A DNA stretch of 64,000 nucleotides. Origin: Phytopseudomonas seleniipraecipitans. GTDB lineage: Bacteria > Pseudomonadota > Gammaproteobacteria > Pseudomonadales > Pseudomonadaceae. This document shows positions 18,461-27,723 of the stretch, piece by piece (within the stretch, counting starts at the first letter, position 1; the number at the start of each line of letters is the position of its first letter). The DNA lies in assembly GCF_900102335.1 (NCBI RefSeq), contig NZ_FNBM01000003.1, forward strand, positions 186,001 to 250,000, given 5' to 3'. The notes below the pieces were generated by a model. It was not told the origin of the DNA. It saw only the letters and a list, made by a program, of their open reading frames with translations, and ran no database searches. The translations under genes were made by a program, and so were the position numbers.

Positions 18461-19015
18461 TCAGTGCAGCGACGGCTTCGGCGCAGGAGCCACCGGTTTG
18501 TTGCACTCGGCGAACAACAGCAGGGGCGCCACACGCAGGTACTCGGTGACCTCCATGTAATCGTTCTCGCCGTCCTCGGATTCGTCCAGGGCATTTTGCA
18601 CCTGGGCAATGGCAGACAGATCCTGCAGCACTTCCATGGCTTCGGCGCTCAGAGCGGCGTCCCCGGAAGTCAGCCCGAAACCGCCAAGGAAACCCTGACA
18701 CCACTGCCCCAGCGCGGCAGCACGTTCGGCCAGCGGCGCATCGTCGGAGGGCAACAGCAGCACCACGGTGACATCATCACCGGTCAATTCGCCGCACACC
18801 ATCTCCTGCAGGCCGATCAGCGCCTGACGGACATTTTCCGGCGGCTCGCTGCCCAGCAGCTCAGTGGCATCGACCAGCCAGGGGCCAGCCTCGAAGCCTG
18901 CGCCAGCGCAGCTGCGGCCCAACAACAGGCCGTGCAATTCGGCGGGGGAAACGGAAGAGCCGCCACTGGCGAGCAGGGTGGCGAATGCAGCGTAGGGAGA
19001 ACTGGAAGTCGGCAT
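18461..19015 (-). CDS. YgfB/UPF0149-family protein
   Basis: A 184-residue acidic helical protein of the UPF0149 (YgfB) family: the N-terminal LHGLLLGR and central [10 protein letters not shown] motifs are diagnostic. It is the first gene of the pepP-ubiH operon, 38 bases upstream of pepP. YgfB has been linked to antibiotic tolerance in P. aeruginosa as an anti-activator; the same role here is inference from family and location. No strong Shine-Dalgarno is visible before the ATG. Confidence 0.88.
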   Translation of the reverse strand: MPTSSSPYAAFATLLASGGSSVSPAELHGLLLGRSCAGAGFEAGPWLVDATELLGSEPPENVRQALIGLQEMVCGELTGDDVTVVLLLPSDDAPLAERAAALGQWCQGFLGGFGLTSGDAALSAEAMEVLQDLSAIAQVQNALDESEDGENDYMEVTEYLRVAPLLLFAECNKPVAPAPKPSLH

Positions 19016-19160
19016 TGATCACTAGGCGCCAAGAGGCGCAATCACTAGAATAGAGGCCTTGTATCCTAGCACCGGCAGGCGCGCCAAGACCATCAGCGGG
19101 TTTGACCACTGCTGACCTCGCGCCTATACAGTCCGGACAACCCTGCCAAAGCGAGAGCCA

Positions 19161-19370
19161 ATGGAAGACGCCGATCTACAAGCCCTGACGGCCAAGCTGG
19201 AGCTGCTGATCCAGCGGGTCGAGCGACTCAAGGCGCAAAACCGTCTCCTGCTGGAAAGCGAGCAGGCGTGGCGTGAAGAACGCGCTCATCTGATCGAAAA
19301 GAACGAAATGGCTCGGCACAAGGTCGAATCGATGATTTCGCGCCTCAAAGCCCTGGAGCAGGACTCATGA
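19161..19370 (+). CDS. Short coiled-coil protein (TIGR02449 family)
   Basis: A 69-residue protein that is almost entirely a predicted coiled coil (heptad leucines in LTAKLELLIQRVERLKAQNRLLLESE, then MARHKVESMISRLKALEQ). It overlaps zapA by 4 bases (ATGA), so the two are translationally coupled. The small coiled-coil family recognised at this locus in Pseudomonas is named TIGR02449 and resembles ZapB in length and design. A division-related role with ZapA is an inference from coupling. Confidence 0.82.
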   Translation: MEDADLQALTAKLELLIQRVERLKAQNRLLLESEQAWREERAHLIEKNEMARHKVESMISRLKALEQDS

Positions 19371-19681
19371 CCCAATCGAATACCGTTACCGTCCAGATTC
19401 TGGACAAAGAATATTGCATCGCTTGCCCTGCGGATGAGCGCAGCAACCTGCAGAGCGCCGCCCGCTACCTGGACGGCAAAATGCGCGAGATTCGCAGCGC
19501 CGGCAAAGTCATTGGTGCCGACCGCGTTGCGGTGATGGCCGCCCTGAACATCACCCACGACCTGCTGCACAAGCAGCAGCACCTTGATCAGCAGGCCACT
19601 GCGACGCGTGATCATGTGCGTGACCTGTTGGGCCGTGTCGACAATGCCCTGGTCGATGATGCAGATGGCCGCGGCGTCTGA
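19367..19681 (+). CDS. zapA: Cell division protein ZapA
   Basis: A 104-residue FtsZ-ring-associated protein that cross-links FtsZ filaments. The N-terminal NTVTVQILDKEYCIACPADERSNLQSAARYLDGKM is the ZapA globular domain; the rest is the dimerising coiled coil. Gene order zapA-6S RNA-fau is the standard gamma-proteobacterial arrangement, which strengthens both neighbouring calls. It overlaps the preceding coiled-coil gene by 4 bases. Confidence 0.94.
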   Translation: MTQSNTVTVQILDKEYCIACPADERSNLQSAARYLDGKMREIRSAGKVIGADRVAVMAALNITHDLLHKQQHLDQQATATRDHVRDLLGRVDNALVDDADGRGV

Positions 19682-19712
19682 CCAACGGTCGTCAGTTTGC
19701 GTTATACTGGCC

Positions 19713-19893
19713 GCAGCTCCCTGGAGTGTGCGCCAGTCGGTGGTGTCCCTGAGCCGATACGCACAACCCCGGGGGTTGTCAGTTGAGGCCGGTGTGCATG
19801 TCCGCTTGACGGAAAGCCTTAAGGTTTCCTGCAACCTCCACCTTGAACTTTCGGGTTCAAGGGCTAAACCGACAGCGGCATGCTGGGGAGTCA
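19713..19893 (+). ncRNA. ssrS: 6S RNA
   Basis: The zapA-fau spacer begins GCAGCTCCCTGGAGTGTGCG and ends near GCTGGGGAGTCACAATTT. The two ends can pair through CTCCC/GGGAG as the closing stem of 6S RNA, with a long bulged duplex between, including CAACCCCGGGGGTTG. Length of about 180 nt and location match known Pseudomonas 6S RNA. A -10 element TATACT (19703-19708) lies just before the 5' end, and an intrinsic terminator follows. 6S RNA mimics an open promoter and sequesters sigma-70 RNA polymerase in stationary phase. End points are approximate. Confidence 0.9.
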
Positions 19894-19903
19894 CAATTTA
19901 TAG

Positions 19904-19937
19904 CCCGTTGCTGGCTTCGGCTGGCAACGGGTTTTTT
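19904..19937 (+). terminator. Intrinsic terminator after 6S RNA
   Basis: The stem CCCGTTGC / GCAACGGG is followed directly by six T residues. The loop region TGGCTTCGGCTG contains a further small stem. Confidence 0.92.
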
Positions 19938-19999
19938 ATTGCCCGCGATTCCTACATGCACCGCCGTGCGGCTACTCCTTCCCAGGTTGCCGCTCACCC

Positions 20000-20596
20000 A
20001 TGATCGATGCCAGCGACCTTACGCGCAGCCAGCTGCGTCGCACCTTGCGCCAGCAGCGTCGCAACCTGCCTGCCATGGCGCAACGGCGAGCCGCTTTGGC
20101 GCTGTATCGCCAGTTGGCTCAGCATCCACTGTTTCGCCGCGCCCGGCATGTCGCGCTGTACCTGGCCAATGATGGGGAAATCGATCCGCATCTGCTGATC
20201 GCAGCAGCACATGCTCATGGCAAGCAGGTCTACCTGCCCGTGCTTAAGTCATGGCCGCGCACCAGCATGGTGTTCCAGCGTATCGATGCGCACGAAAAGC
20301 TCGCCCGCAATCGCTTTGGCATTCCCGAGCCGCGCCGCGACAGCAAGCGTCAGCGCAAGGTATGGGCGCTCGACCTGATTCTGCTGCCGCTGGTGGGCTT
20401 CGATAGCCATGGCGGGCGACTCGGCATGGGTGGCGGTTTCTATGACCGTAGCCTGAGCTACCGGGCGCGGCGCAAGAATTGGCACAAACCGACACTGCTC
20501 GGTCTGGCTCACGACTGCCAGCAGGTCGACCGGTTGAGTATGGCCAGCTGGGATATTCCGCTGGACGGCACGGTGACCGACCAGGGTTGGTATTAG
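20000..20596 (+). CDS. fau: 5-formyltetrahydrofolate cyclo-ligase
   Basis: A 198-residue ATP-dependent enzyme converting 5-formyl-THF to 5,10-methenyl-THF. Typical features are the N-terminal SQLRRTLRQQRRNL, the VALYLANDGEIDPHLLI segment, and the C-terminal GFDSHGGRLGMGGGFYDRSL nucleotide-binding motif (about 133-152). Its place after zapA and 6S RNA is conserved. Its stop codon overlaps the 3' end of the next, convergent gene by 4 bases. Confidence 0.92.
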   Translation: MIDASDLTRSQLRRTLRQQRRNLPAMAQRRAALALYRQLAQHPLFRRARHVALYLANDGEIDPHLLIAAAHAHGKQVYLPVLKSWPRTSMVFQRIDAHEKLARNRFGIPEPRRDSKRQRKVWALDLILLPLVGFDSHGGRLGMGGGFYDRSLSYRARRKNWHKPTLLGLAHDCQQVDRLSMASWDIPLDGTVTDQGWY

Positions 20597-20733
20597 CGCG
20601 CGGAAATGTCCGTCTCGGCCACAGCGGATGTAGCGGAACCGCTTTGCCACTGACTTTGCGTATAACCGGTAGTCACCATCCCCAGGCTGAACACCACCAC
20701 CAGCACCCACAACAGATCCGGTTTGCGCCTCAT
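20593..20733 (-). CDS. Small single-pass membrane protein (46 residues)
   Basis: A 46-residue protein with a basic N-terminus (MRRKPDLL), one hydrophobic helix (about 8-23, WVLVVVFSLGMVTTGYT) and a short polar tail. AAGGGGG is spaced 6 bases before the ATG at 20733, a strong ribosome site that decides this start over the longer open frame to 20841. It is convergent with and overlaps the end of fau. Similar small proteins occur at this place in other pseudomonads as far as I recall; function unknown. Confidence 0.68.
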   Translation of the reverse strand: MRRKPDLLWVLVVVFSLGMVTTGYTQSQWQSGSATSAVAETDISAR

Positions 20734-20846
20734 GTATCGCCCCCTTCCGGCTCTCTCGTCCGGGCCTAACAAGGTATTATTCATCGAATATCGCTGCGTA
20801 ACCGCGCTGTCGGCTACGTTCACCGCCCGATCCGAGAGCAAAGTTC

Positions 20847-21296
20847 ATGCCCTACTGGCTGATGAAATCCGAACCCGACGAACTCTCCATCCATGACCTG
20901 CAGCGCCTGGGCAAGACGCGCTGGGACGGTGTGCGCAATTACCAGGCGCGCAACTTCATCCGCAGCATGCAGGAAGGCGATCAGTTTCTGTTTTATCACT
21001 CGAGTTGCCCGCAGCCAGGCGTAGCCGGCATTGCCCGCATCGAAGGCAGCCCGTACCCGGACCCAGCGGCACTGGACGCCAAGAGCCACTATTTCGATGC
21101 CAAGGCGAGTGCCGAAAAGAACCCCTGGACGGCCATCGACGTGGCATTCGTCGAGGCCTTCCCACAGGTTATAGAACTGGCGGAATTGAAAGCTCAGGGC
21201 GCGCTGCAGGAGCTACCGCTGGTGCAGAAGGGTAGCCGGCTTTCGGTGATGCCCGTCAGCGAAGCGCAGTGGACTGCGATTCTGCTGCTGAGGTGA
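20847..21296 (+). CDS. EVE-domain protein
   Basis: A 149-residue protein that is one EVE domain (PUA-like fold), starting YWLMKSEPDELSIHDL and containing WDGVRNYQARNFIRSM and FYHSSCPQPGVAGIARI. EVE domains bind modified bases in RNA or DNA; the pocket-forming WDGVRNYQARN segment is intact. Its substrate is unknown. The stop codon abuts the stop of the opposing gene with no gap. Confidence 0.9.
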   Translation: MPYWLMKSEPDELSIHDLQRLGKTRWDGVRNYQARNFIRSMQEGDQFLFYHSSCPQPGVAGIARIEGSPYPDPAALDAKSHYFDAKASAEKNPWTAIDVAFVEAFPQVIELAELKAQGALQELPLVQKGSRLSVMPVSEAQWTAILLLR

Positions 21297-21713
21297 TCAG
21301 CCCTGCAGAATCAGGTTGTTGAACAGCAGGTCCTCGACCAGCGGCTGGCCCTCTTCATCGCTGAGCACCTGTTGCACCTGCTTGAGCGCTTCCTGGCGCA
21401 GCTTTTCCTTAGCATCCGGGGTGGCCAGGTTTTCCTCGGTCTGCTGGGAAAACAGCATCACCAATTGATTACGAATCAGCGGTTCATGGTGAGTGACCTT
21501 GGCTTCGGCCTCGGCGCCGGTGACGCGCAGGGCAACGTCGGCCTTGTAATACTTGAGCTTCGGCCCGGCCCCGAAGTTGCCGACCAGCGCGGGCGTCAGG
21601 CTGTGATAGATCACTTGGGGCGCGGCGCCCTCGCCTTCCTTTTTTTCTTCTTCATTGGCGAAGGCAGGCAACGACAACGCACAGGCGAGCAACAGGGTCA
21701 GGAAGGTTTTCAC
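21297..21713 (-). CDS. Exported FliL-like protein
   Basis: A 138-residue exported protein. The GTG at 21713, preceded by GGAGA at 6 bases, gives a clean signal peptide (KTFLTLLLACALSLPAFA, cleavage before NEEEKKEGEG). The remainder (YHSLTPALVGNFGAGPKLKYYKADVALRV ... IRNQLVMLFSQQTEENLATPDAKEKLRQEALKQVQQVL) resembles the periplasmic domain of FliL, but it lacks a flagellar gene neighbourhood and FliL's usual uncleaved anchor. I infer a stand-alone FliL-domain protein of unknown role. Confidence 0.78.
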   Translation of the reverse strand: MKTFLTLLLACALSLPAFANEEEKKEGEGAAPQVIYHSLTPALVGNFGAGPKLKYYKADVALRVTGAEAEAKVTHHEPLIRNQLVMLFSQQTEENLATPDAKEKLRQEALKQVQQVLSDEEGQPLVEDLLFNNLILQG

Positions 21714-21854
21714 GGGCGATCTCCATTGAACTGCCGGCAAGCATAGCAACGCCTGCGGCCGATCCCAATGGTTATGGGCACCCATCAGAGGCGCCGATGC
21801 TGATTGACCCGACCGCTGCCGCTCCTAGACTGCATGAAACAGGAGGTGACCATC

Positions 21855-22835
21855 ATGAAAGCGCTGCTCTGCAAGGCCTTCGGCCCCGCCGACACCCTGA
21901 TACTGGAGGAGACTGACAACCCGCACCCCAAAGCCAACGAGGTGCTGATCGACGTCCATGCCGCCGGGGTGAATTTCCCTGACACGCTGATCATTGAAGG
22001 CAAATATCAGTTCAAGCCACCCTTCCCGTTCGCACCGGGCGGAGAAGTGGCCGGCGTAGTCAGCGCAGTGGGCGAAAAGGTCAGCCACCTGCAAGTCGGC
22101 GCGCGGGTCATGGCGCTGACCGGCTGGGGCGGCTTCGCCGAGCAGGTCGCGGTGCCCGCCTACAACGTTTTGTCCATGCCGGACAGCATGGACTTCATCA
22201 ACGCCGCGGCATTCGGGATGACCTATGGCACCTCGATGCATGCGCTCAGCCAGCGCGCTGACCTGCAGCCTGGGGAAACCTTGTTGGTATTGGGTGCCTC
22301 TGGCGGCGTCGGCCTGGCTGCCGTTGAGATCGGCAAAGCCATGGGCGCCCGAGTGATCGCCGCAGCAAGCAGCGCTGCCAAGCTGGACGTGGCGAAACAG
22401 GCGGGCGCCGATGAGCTCATCGACTACAGCACGCAAAGCCTTAAAGACGAAGTGAAGCGCTTGACCAATGGTCAGGGTGCCGACGTGATCTACGACCCGG
22501 TCGGTGGCGACCTGTTCGACCAGGCCGCGCGCAGCATTGCCTGGAACGGCCGCCTGCTGGTCGTCGGCTTCGCCAGCGGACGTATCCCTGAGCTGCCGGT
22601 CAATCTGATGCTGCTCAAGGGCGCCGCGGTAGTTGGCGTGTTCTGGGGCTCGTTTGCCCAACGCCACCCCGCCGATAACGCCGCCAACTTTGCACAGCTC
22701 TTCGCTTGGCATGCCGCCGGCAAACTCAAACCGCTGGTTTCGGAAACATTCGCCTTGGCGAACGGCGGTGCAGCCATCGATGCGCTCGCACAGCGCAAGG
22801 CAGTCGGCAAGCTGGTTGTGCAGGTTGTCGACTAG
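21855..22835 (+). CDS. Zinc-independent quinone oxidoreductase (MDR family)
   Basis: A 326-residue NAD(P)H-dependent oxidoreductase of the quinone-reductase/MDR type. It has a GroES-like N-terminal domain (to about 125), then a Rossmann domain with LLVLGASGGVGLAAVEIGKAMGARVIAAAS (about 140-170). The zinc-binding cysteines of alcohol dehydrogenases are absent. AGGAGGTGA at 21841-21849 decides the ATG at 21855 over the open frame from 21804. The substrate (quinone or enone) is not predictable. Confidence 0.88.
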   Translation: MKALLCKAFGPADTLILEETDNPHPKANEVLIDVHAAGVNFPDTLIIEGKYQFKPPFPFAPGGEVAGVVSAVGEKVSHLQVGARVMALTGWGGFAEQVAVPAYNVLSMPDSMDFINAAAFGMTYGTSMHALSQRADLQPGETLLVLGASGGVGLAAVEIGKAMGARVIAAASSAAKLDVAKQAGADELIDYSTQSLKDEVKRLTNGQGADVIYDPVGGDLFDQAARSIAWNGRLLVVGFASGRIPELPVNLMLLKGAAVVGVFWGSFAQRHPADNAANFAQLFAWHAAGKLKPLVSETFALANGGAAIDALAQRKAVGKLVVQVVD

Positions 22836-22879
22836 GCAGCGCTGACCAGCGGGCGATTGCAGCGCTATCACGGTCAGAA

Positions 22880-22919
22880 GCGTGCATGAGCCCGCTTAAC
22901 CGCCTGGGATCATGCACGC
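22880..22919. repeat. Imperfect 14-bp inverted repeat in a convergent spacer
   Basis: Arms GCGTGCATGAGCCC (22880-22893) and GGGATCATGCACGC (22906-22919) pair at 13 of 14 positions around a 12-base loop. They lie 44 bases after the oxidoreductase stop and before the end of the opposing reductase gene. No T-run follows in either direction. It could be a Rho-independent-like transcript end or an RNA-stabilising stem. The rest of the 254-base spacer shows nothing else. Confidence 0.5.
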
Positions 22920-23089
22920 CGCTCCGCCGCTTGGCCTAATTGCAGGCAGGTAGCCCAGGAACTGCCGTTGCAAGCGCTACTGCTGCGATGGACGCTACGA
23001 ACGAGCCATTCAGACAGTCGTCAACGCCACGCGCTAACGTGACTGACGTGAGTTCACGGTTGGCGCTGTCTGCTGCCGGTATTCAGGGC

Positions 23090-24058
23090 TCAGGTTCTCG
23101 GCGCGTATGCGAACACGTCGGCGCGCATCTGGTGAGCGTCCATGCCCGCTTCGACCAAGGCGTCCAGCGTGGCGTAGACCATGTTTGGCGAGCCGCTGGC
23201 ATACACATGCAGTGGGCGCAGATCCGCGAAATCTTCGCGAATGGCTTCGTGCAGCAAACCGCAACGGCCCTTCCAGCCACACTGATCGCTGACCACTTGG
23301 TGCAAGAACAAGTTAGGCAACGCCTGCCATTCTTCCCAGTGCGGCAGGCTGTAGAAGTCGTCGGGTCGCCGAGCTCCCCAATACAGATGGACCGGATGCG
23401 CGAAGCCGCGAGCGCGGCATTCCTCGATCAGGCTGTGCATCTGCGCCATGCCGGTGCCCGCGGCGATCAGCACCAGCGGCCCGTCCGGCAGGTCAGCCAG
23501 GTGCGCATCACCAAATGGCAACTGCACCCGCGCCATGCCTTGCTCGCGCAACTGCTTCAGCAGGCTGAGAGCGCTCGCTTCACGGCCAAGGATATGCAGC
23601 TCCAGATCGCGGCCATCCTGCGGCGCCGAGGCCAGCGAAAACGCCGACTTCTCACCATCCTGGCGCTCGATCATCAGATACTGCCCGGCGTGGTAGCGCG
23701 GCGGCTTGCCGGCCGGGGCGCGCAGGCGCACTCGCCAGACATCGCCGCCAGCGTCGATGCATTCCAGCACCTGGCAGCTCACACTCCGCACCGCCAGCTC
23801 GCCCGGCACCAATACACCATCCCAATGCAGCACGCAGTCTTCCAGCGGTTCGGCGATGCAGGTGTACAGCTCACCATGATCAAGCTCCGCGCCGTCCTGG
23901 CGCACGCGCCCTTCGACCAGCAATGCCATGCACACATGGCAGTTGCCGTTGCGACAGCTTTGCGGGCAGGTGTAGCCCAGACGGCGGGCCGCATCGAGGA
24001 TGCGTTCGCCCGCATCGACGTCAAGAACGGCGCCTGACGGTTGCAAGGTGACTTTCAT
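23090..24058 (-). CDS. Ferredoxin-NAD(P)H reductase fusion (CDP-glucoseen reductase-like)
   Basis: A 322-residue electron-transfer protein. An N-terminal plant-type [2Fe-2S] ferredoxin domain has ligands C35, C40, C43 and C67 (CRNGNCHVC pattern). An FAD-binding domain (about 105-200, HAGQYLMIE and FSLASAP) and an NAD(P) domain (LIAAGTGMAQMHSLIEE, then VYASGSPNMVY) follow. Its ATG shares one base with the ubiD stop (TGATG), so it is translationally coupled to ubiD. In E. coli the flavin reductase fre follows ubiD; this protein takes that place. It could supply reduced flavin or electrons, but the partner is inferred. Confidence 0.85.
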   Translation of the reverse strand: MKVTLQPSGAVLDVDAGERILDAARRLGYTCPQSCRNGNCHVCMALLVEGRVRQDGAELDHGELYTCIAEPLEDCVLHWDGVLVPGELAVRSVSCQVLECIDAGGDVWRVRLRAPAGKPPRYHAGQYLMIERQDGEKSAFSLASAPQDGRDLELHILGREASALSLLKQLREQGMARVQLPFGDAHLADLPDGPLVLIAAGTGMAQMHSLIEECRARGFAHPVHLYWGARRPDDFYSLPHWEEWQALPNLFLHQVVSDQCGWKGRCGLLHEAIREDFADLRPLHVYASGSPNMVYATLDALVEAGMDAHQMRADVFAYAPRT

Positions 24059-25524
24059 CAATCGATTCCCAACTGGCTCCAGATTTCATCCACACGGCGC
24101 GTGACCGCCTCATCCTTGACGATCGCCCGCCCCCATTCGCGGCTGGTTTCGCCTGGCCACTTGTGGGTAGCGTCGAGGCCCATCTTCGAACCAAGGCCGG
24201 AGATCGGCGACGCGAAATCCAGGTAGTCGATCGGCGTGTTTTCGATCATCACCGTGTCGCGTTTGGGATCCATGCGCGTGGTGATGGCCCAGATCACGTC
24301 GTTCCAGTCGCGGGCATTGATGTCGTCGTCGGTGACGATAACGAACTTGGTGTACATGAACTGTCGCAGAAAGGACCATACACCGAGCATGACGCGCTTG
24401 GCATGGCCGGGGTACTGCTTCTTCATCGTCACCACCGCCATGCGGTAAGAGCAGCCTTCCGGCGGTAGGTAGAAGTCGGTGATCTCGGGGAACTGCTTCT
24501 GCAAGATCGGCACGAACACTTCGTTCAGCGCCACGCCGAGAATCGCCGGCTCATCGGGCGGACGGCCGGTGTACGTGGAGTGGTAGATCGGGTCGCGGCG
24601 CCGGGTGATGCGCTCGATGGTGAACACCGGAAAGGTGTCGACCTCGTTGTAGTAACCGGTGTGATCGCCATAGGGCCCTTCCGGCGCGGTCTCGCCTGGA
24701 TGGATAACGCCTTCGAGGACGATTTCAGCGCTGGCCGGCACCTGCAGGTCACTGCCGATGGCCTTGACCAGCTCGGTGCGATGGCCACGCAACAGGCCGG
24801 CGAATGCGTACTCCGACAGCGTATCGGGCACCGGTGTCACCGCACCGAGAATGGTCGCCGGGTCAGCGCCCAGGGCTACGCAGACGGGATACGGCTTGCC
24901 TGGGTGCTTCTCGCACCACTCGCGATAATCCAGCGCACCGCCACGGTGGCTGAGCCAGCGCATGATCACCTTGTTACGACCGATGACTTGCTGGCGGTAG
25001 ATACCGAGGTTCTGGCGCTCCTTGTTCGGCCCCTTGGTGATCGTCAGGCCCCAAGTGATAAGCGGCGCCACATCGCCTGGCCAGCAATGCTGAATAGGCA
25101 GTTTGGCAAGGTCGACGTCATCGCCCTCCTCGATCACCTCATGGCAGGGCGCGTCCTTGAGCACCTTGGGCGCCATGCTGATGACCTTCTTGAAGATCGG
25201 CAGCTTGTTCCAGGCGTCCTTCAGCCCCTTCGGCGGCTCGGGTTCCTTGAGGAACGCCAGCAGCTTGCCGATTTCGCGCAGCTCCGAGACCTCCTCGGCA
25301 CCCATGCCCAGCGCCACGCGTTTGGGCGTGCCGAACAGGTTGCCAAGTACCGGCACGCTGTGCCCAGTGGGGTTCTCGAACAGCAGCGCCGGGCCGCCCT
25401 TGCGCAGGGTGCGGTCGCAAATCTCGGTCATTTCCAGGATTGGCGACACGGGCGCCTGAATACGCTTGAGCTCGCCGCGCTGTTCCAGGCCGCGGATAAA
25501 GTCGCGTAGATCGCGATACTGCAT
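24058..25524 (-). CDS. ubiD: 4-hydroxy-3-polyprenylbenzoate decarboxylase UbiD
   Basis: A 488-residue prenyl-FMN-dependent decarboxylase of ubiquinone biosynthesis. Family hallmarks are [21 protein letters not shown] at the start, [32 protein letters not shown] in the middle, and [21 protein letters not shown] with the catalytic Glu/Arg region. The open frame continues to 25551, but AGAGG spaced 7 bases from ATG 25524 gives the standard N-terminus. It is followed by the coupled ferredoxin reductase and preceded by the rho terminator. Confidence 0.95.
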   Translation of the reverse strand: MQYRDLRDFIRGLEQRGELKRIQAPVSPILEMTEICDRTLRKGGPALLFENPTGHSVPVLGNLFGTPKRVALGMGAEEVSELREIGKLLAFLKEPEPPKGLKDAWNKLPIFKKVISMAPKVLKDAPCHEVIEEGDDVDLAKLPIQHCWPGDVAPLITWGLTITKGPNKERQNLGIYRQQVIGRNKVIMRWLSHRGGALDYREWCEKHPGKPYPVCVALGADPATILGAVTPVPDTLSEYAFAGLLRGHRTELVKAIGSDLQVPASAEIVLEGVIHPGETAPEGPYGDHTGYYNEVDTFPVFTIERITRRRDPIYHSTYTGRPPDEPAILGVALNEVFVPILQKQFPEITDFYLPPEGCSYRMAVVTMKKQYPGHAKRVMLGVWSFLRQFMYTKFVIVTDDDINARDWNDVIWAITTRMDPKRDTVMIENTPIDYLDFASPISGLGSKMGLDATHKWPGETSREWGRAIVKDEAVTRRVDEIWSQLGID

Positions 25525-25590
25525 GCTGGAGCCTCTCGAATCGGGGCGCAAAGTTTAGCGCCGAAGTCGGTCTTGCAATACGACAGACAG

Positions 25591-25618
25591 ACAAAAGCCG
25601 GGTTTCCCCGGCTTTTGT
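25591..25618 (-). terminator. Intrinsic terminator of rho
   Basis: The inverted repeat ACAAAAGCCGGG / CCCGGCTTTTGT with loop TTTC lies 15 bases after the rho stop codon. On the minus strand the stem ends in TTTTG, so it should stop rho transcription before ubiD. Confidence 0.85.
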
Positions 25619-25632
25619 CGTGCCACCAGACG

Positions 25633-26892
<1,260 letters not shown>

Positions 26893-27093
26893 ATAGGAAT
26901 GACGTAATCGTATAAGGAGGGGATGGTAAGCATTGAGCTTGAGAGGCCGCAGCGCAGATAGGCGACAGGCGCCCGCTTTATTGTCGAATGTTCGATTAGG
27001 AATGCGTCGGCAGCGGCGTGCAGGGGGTCACTTAGGAAAAGCAACGGCCCGAATGTAACATCGGCTTTACGAATGCGTCTAGCCTTTAGACAG
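26893..27093 (-). other. rho leader region
   Basis: About 200 bases between the trxA terminator and the rho start carry no gene. The leader is C-rich in its distal part and lacks a Shine-Dalgarno. In enterobacteria Rho attenuates its own transcript in an equivalent leader; the same is plausible here, but no rut site can be proven by eye. No convincing -35/-10 pair was fixed. Confidence 0.4.
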
Positions 27094-27118
27094 AAAAAAG
27101 CCCCGCTGTCTACGGGGC
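27094..27118 (-). terminator. Intrinsic terminator of trxA
   Basis: On the minus strand the stem GCCCCG / CGGGGC with loop TAGACAG is followed directly by six T residues, 13 bases beyond the trxA stop codon. Confidence 0.9.
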
Positions 27119-27131
27119 CTTTAGGACGCTT

Positions 27132-27458
27132 TTAGATGTTGGCGTCGATGAAGGCAGCCAGCTGCGACTTGGACAGCGCGCCAACTTTGGTGGCCTCTAC
27201 GCTGCCGTTCTTGAACAGCATCAGTGTCGGGATGCCACGCACGCCATACTTCGGCGGGGTGTCCTGGTTTTCGTCGATGTTCAGTTTGCAGATCTTCAGC
27301 TTGCCCTGATATTCCTTGGAAATTTCATCCAGAACCGGGGCGATCATCTTGCACGGGCCGCACCACTCAGCCCAGTAGTCGACCAGTACCGGGCCTTCTG
27401 CCTGGATGACATCCTGGTCGAAGCTGGCATCGCTGACGTTGGTGATGAATTCACTCAT
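27132..27458 (-). CDS. trxA: Thioredoxin 1
   Basis: A 108-residue cytoplasmic thioredoxin, with the redox-active WCGPC at 32-36, the cis-proline region GIPTLMLF, and the conserved [20 protein letters not shown] core. It reduces protein disulfides using thioredoxin reductase. It is divergent from ppx and upstream of rho, the usual Pseudomonas order. The 265-base divergent spacer to ppx holds no other gene. Confidence 0.97.
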   Translation of the reverse strand: MSEFITNVSDASFDQDVIQAEGPVLVDYWAEWCGPCKMIAPVLDEISKEYQGKLKICKLNIDENQDTPPKYGVRGIPTLMLFKNGSVEATKVGALSKSQLAAFIDANI

Positions 27459-27723
27459 GGGAAGTCTCCGTGTTCACAGGCATAACGATAAAAGTGGCGA
27501 CCATCATAGCCCGGCTAGCCTGACACAGGAAGGCGCTGCCCATTGAGCGTAGCTATATCGCCTATCGACGGCACCGATGGAAAACACCGCTGGCAGACGG
27601 CTCGCCGGCCCCAGGCACGACCCTCTGCCGACCTGATTCAGCTGCCCTGCCACGGCGTTATGCGTTGGCGCCAGCGCCCTATCGTGGCACGATGACGGGG
27701 TTCTGCCTCGAGATTGACTGATC

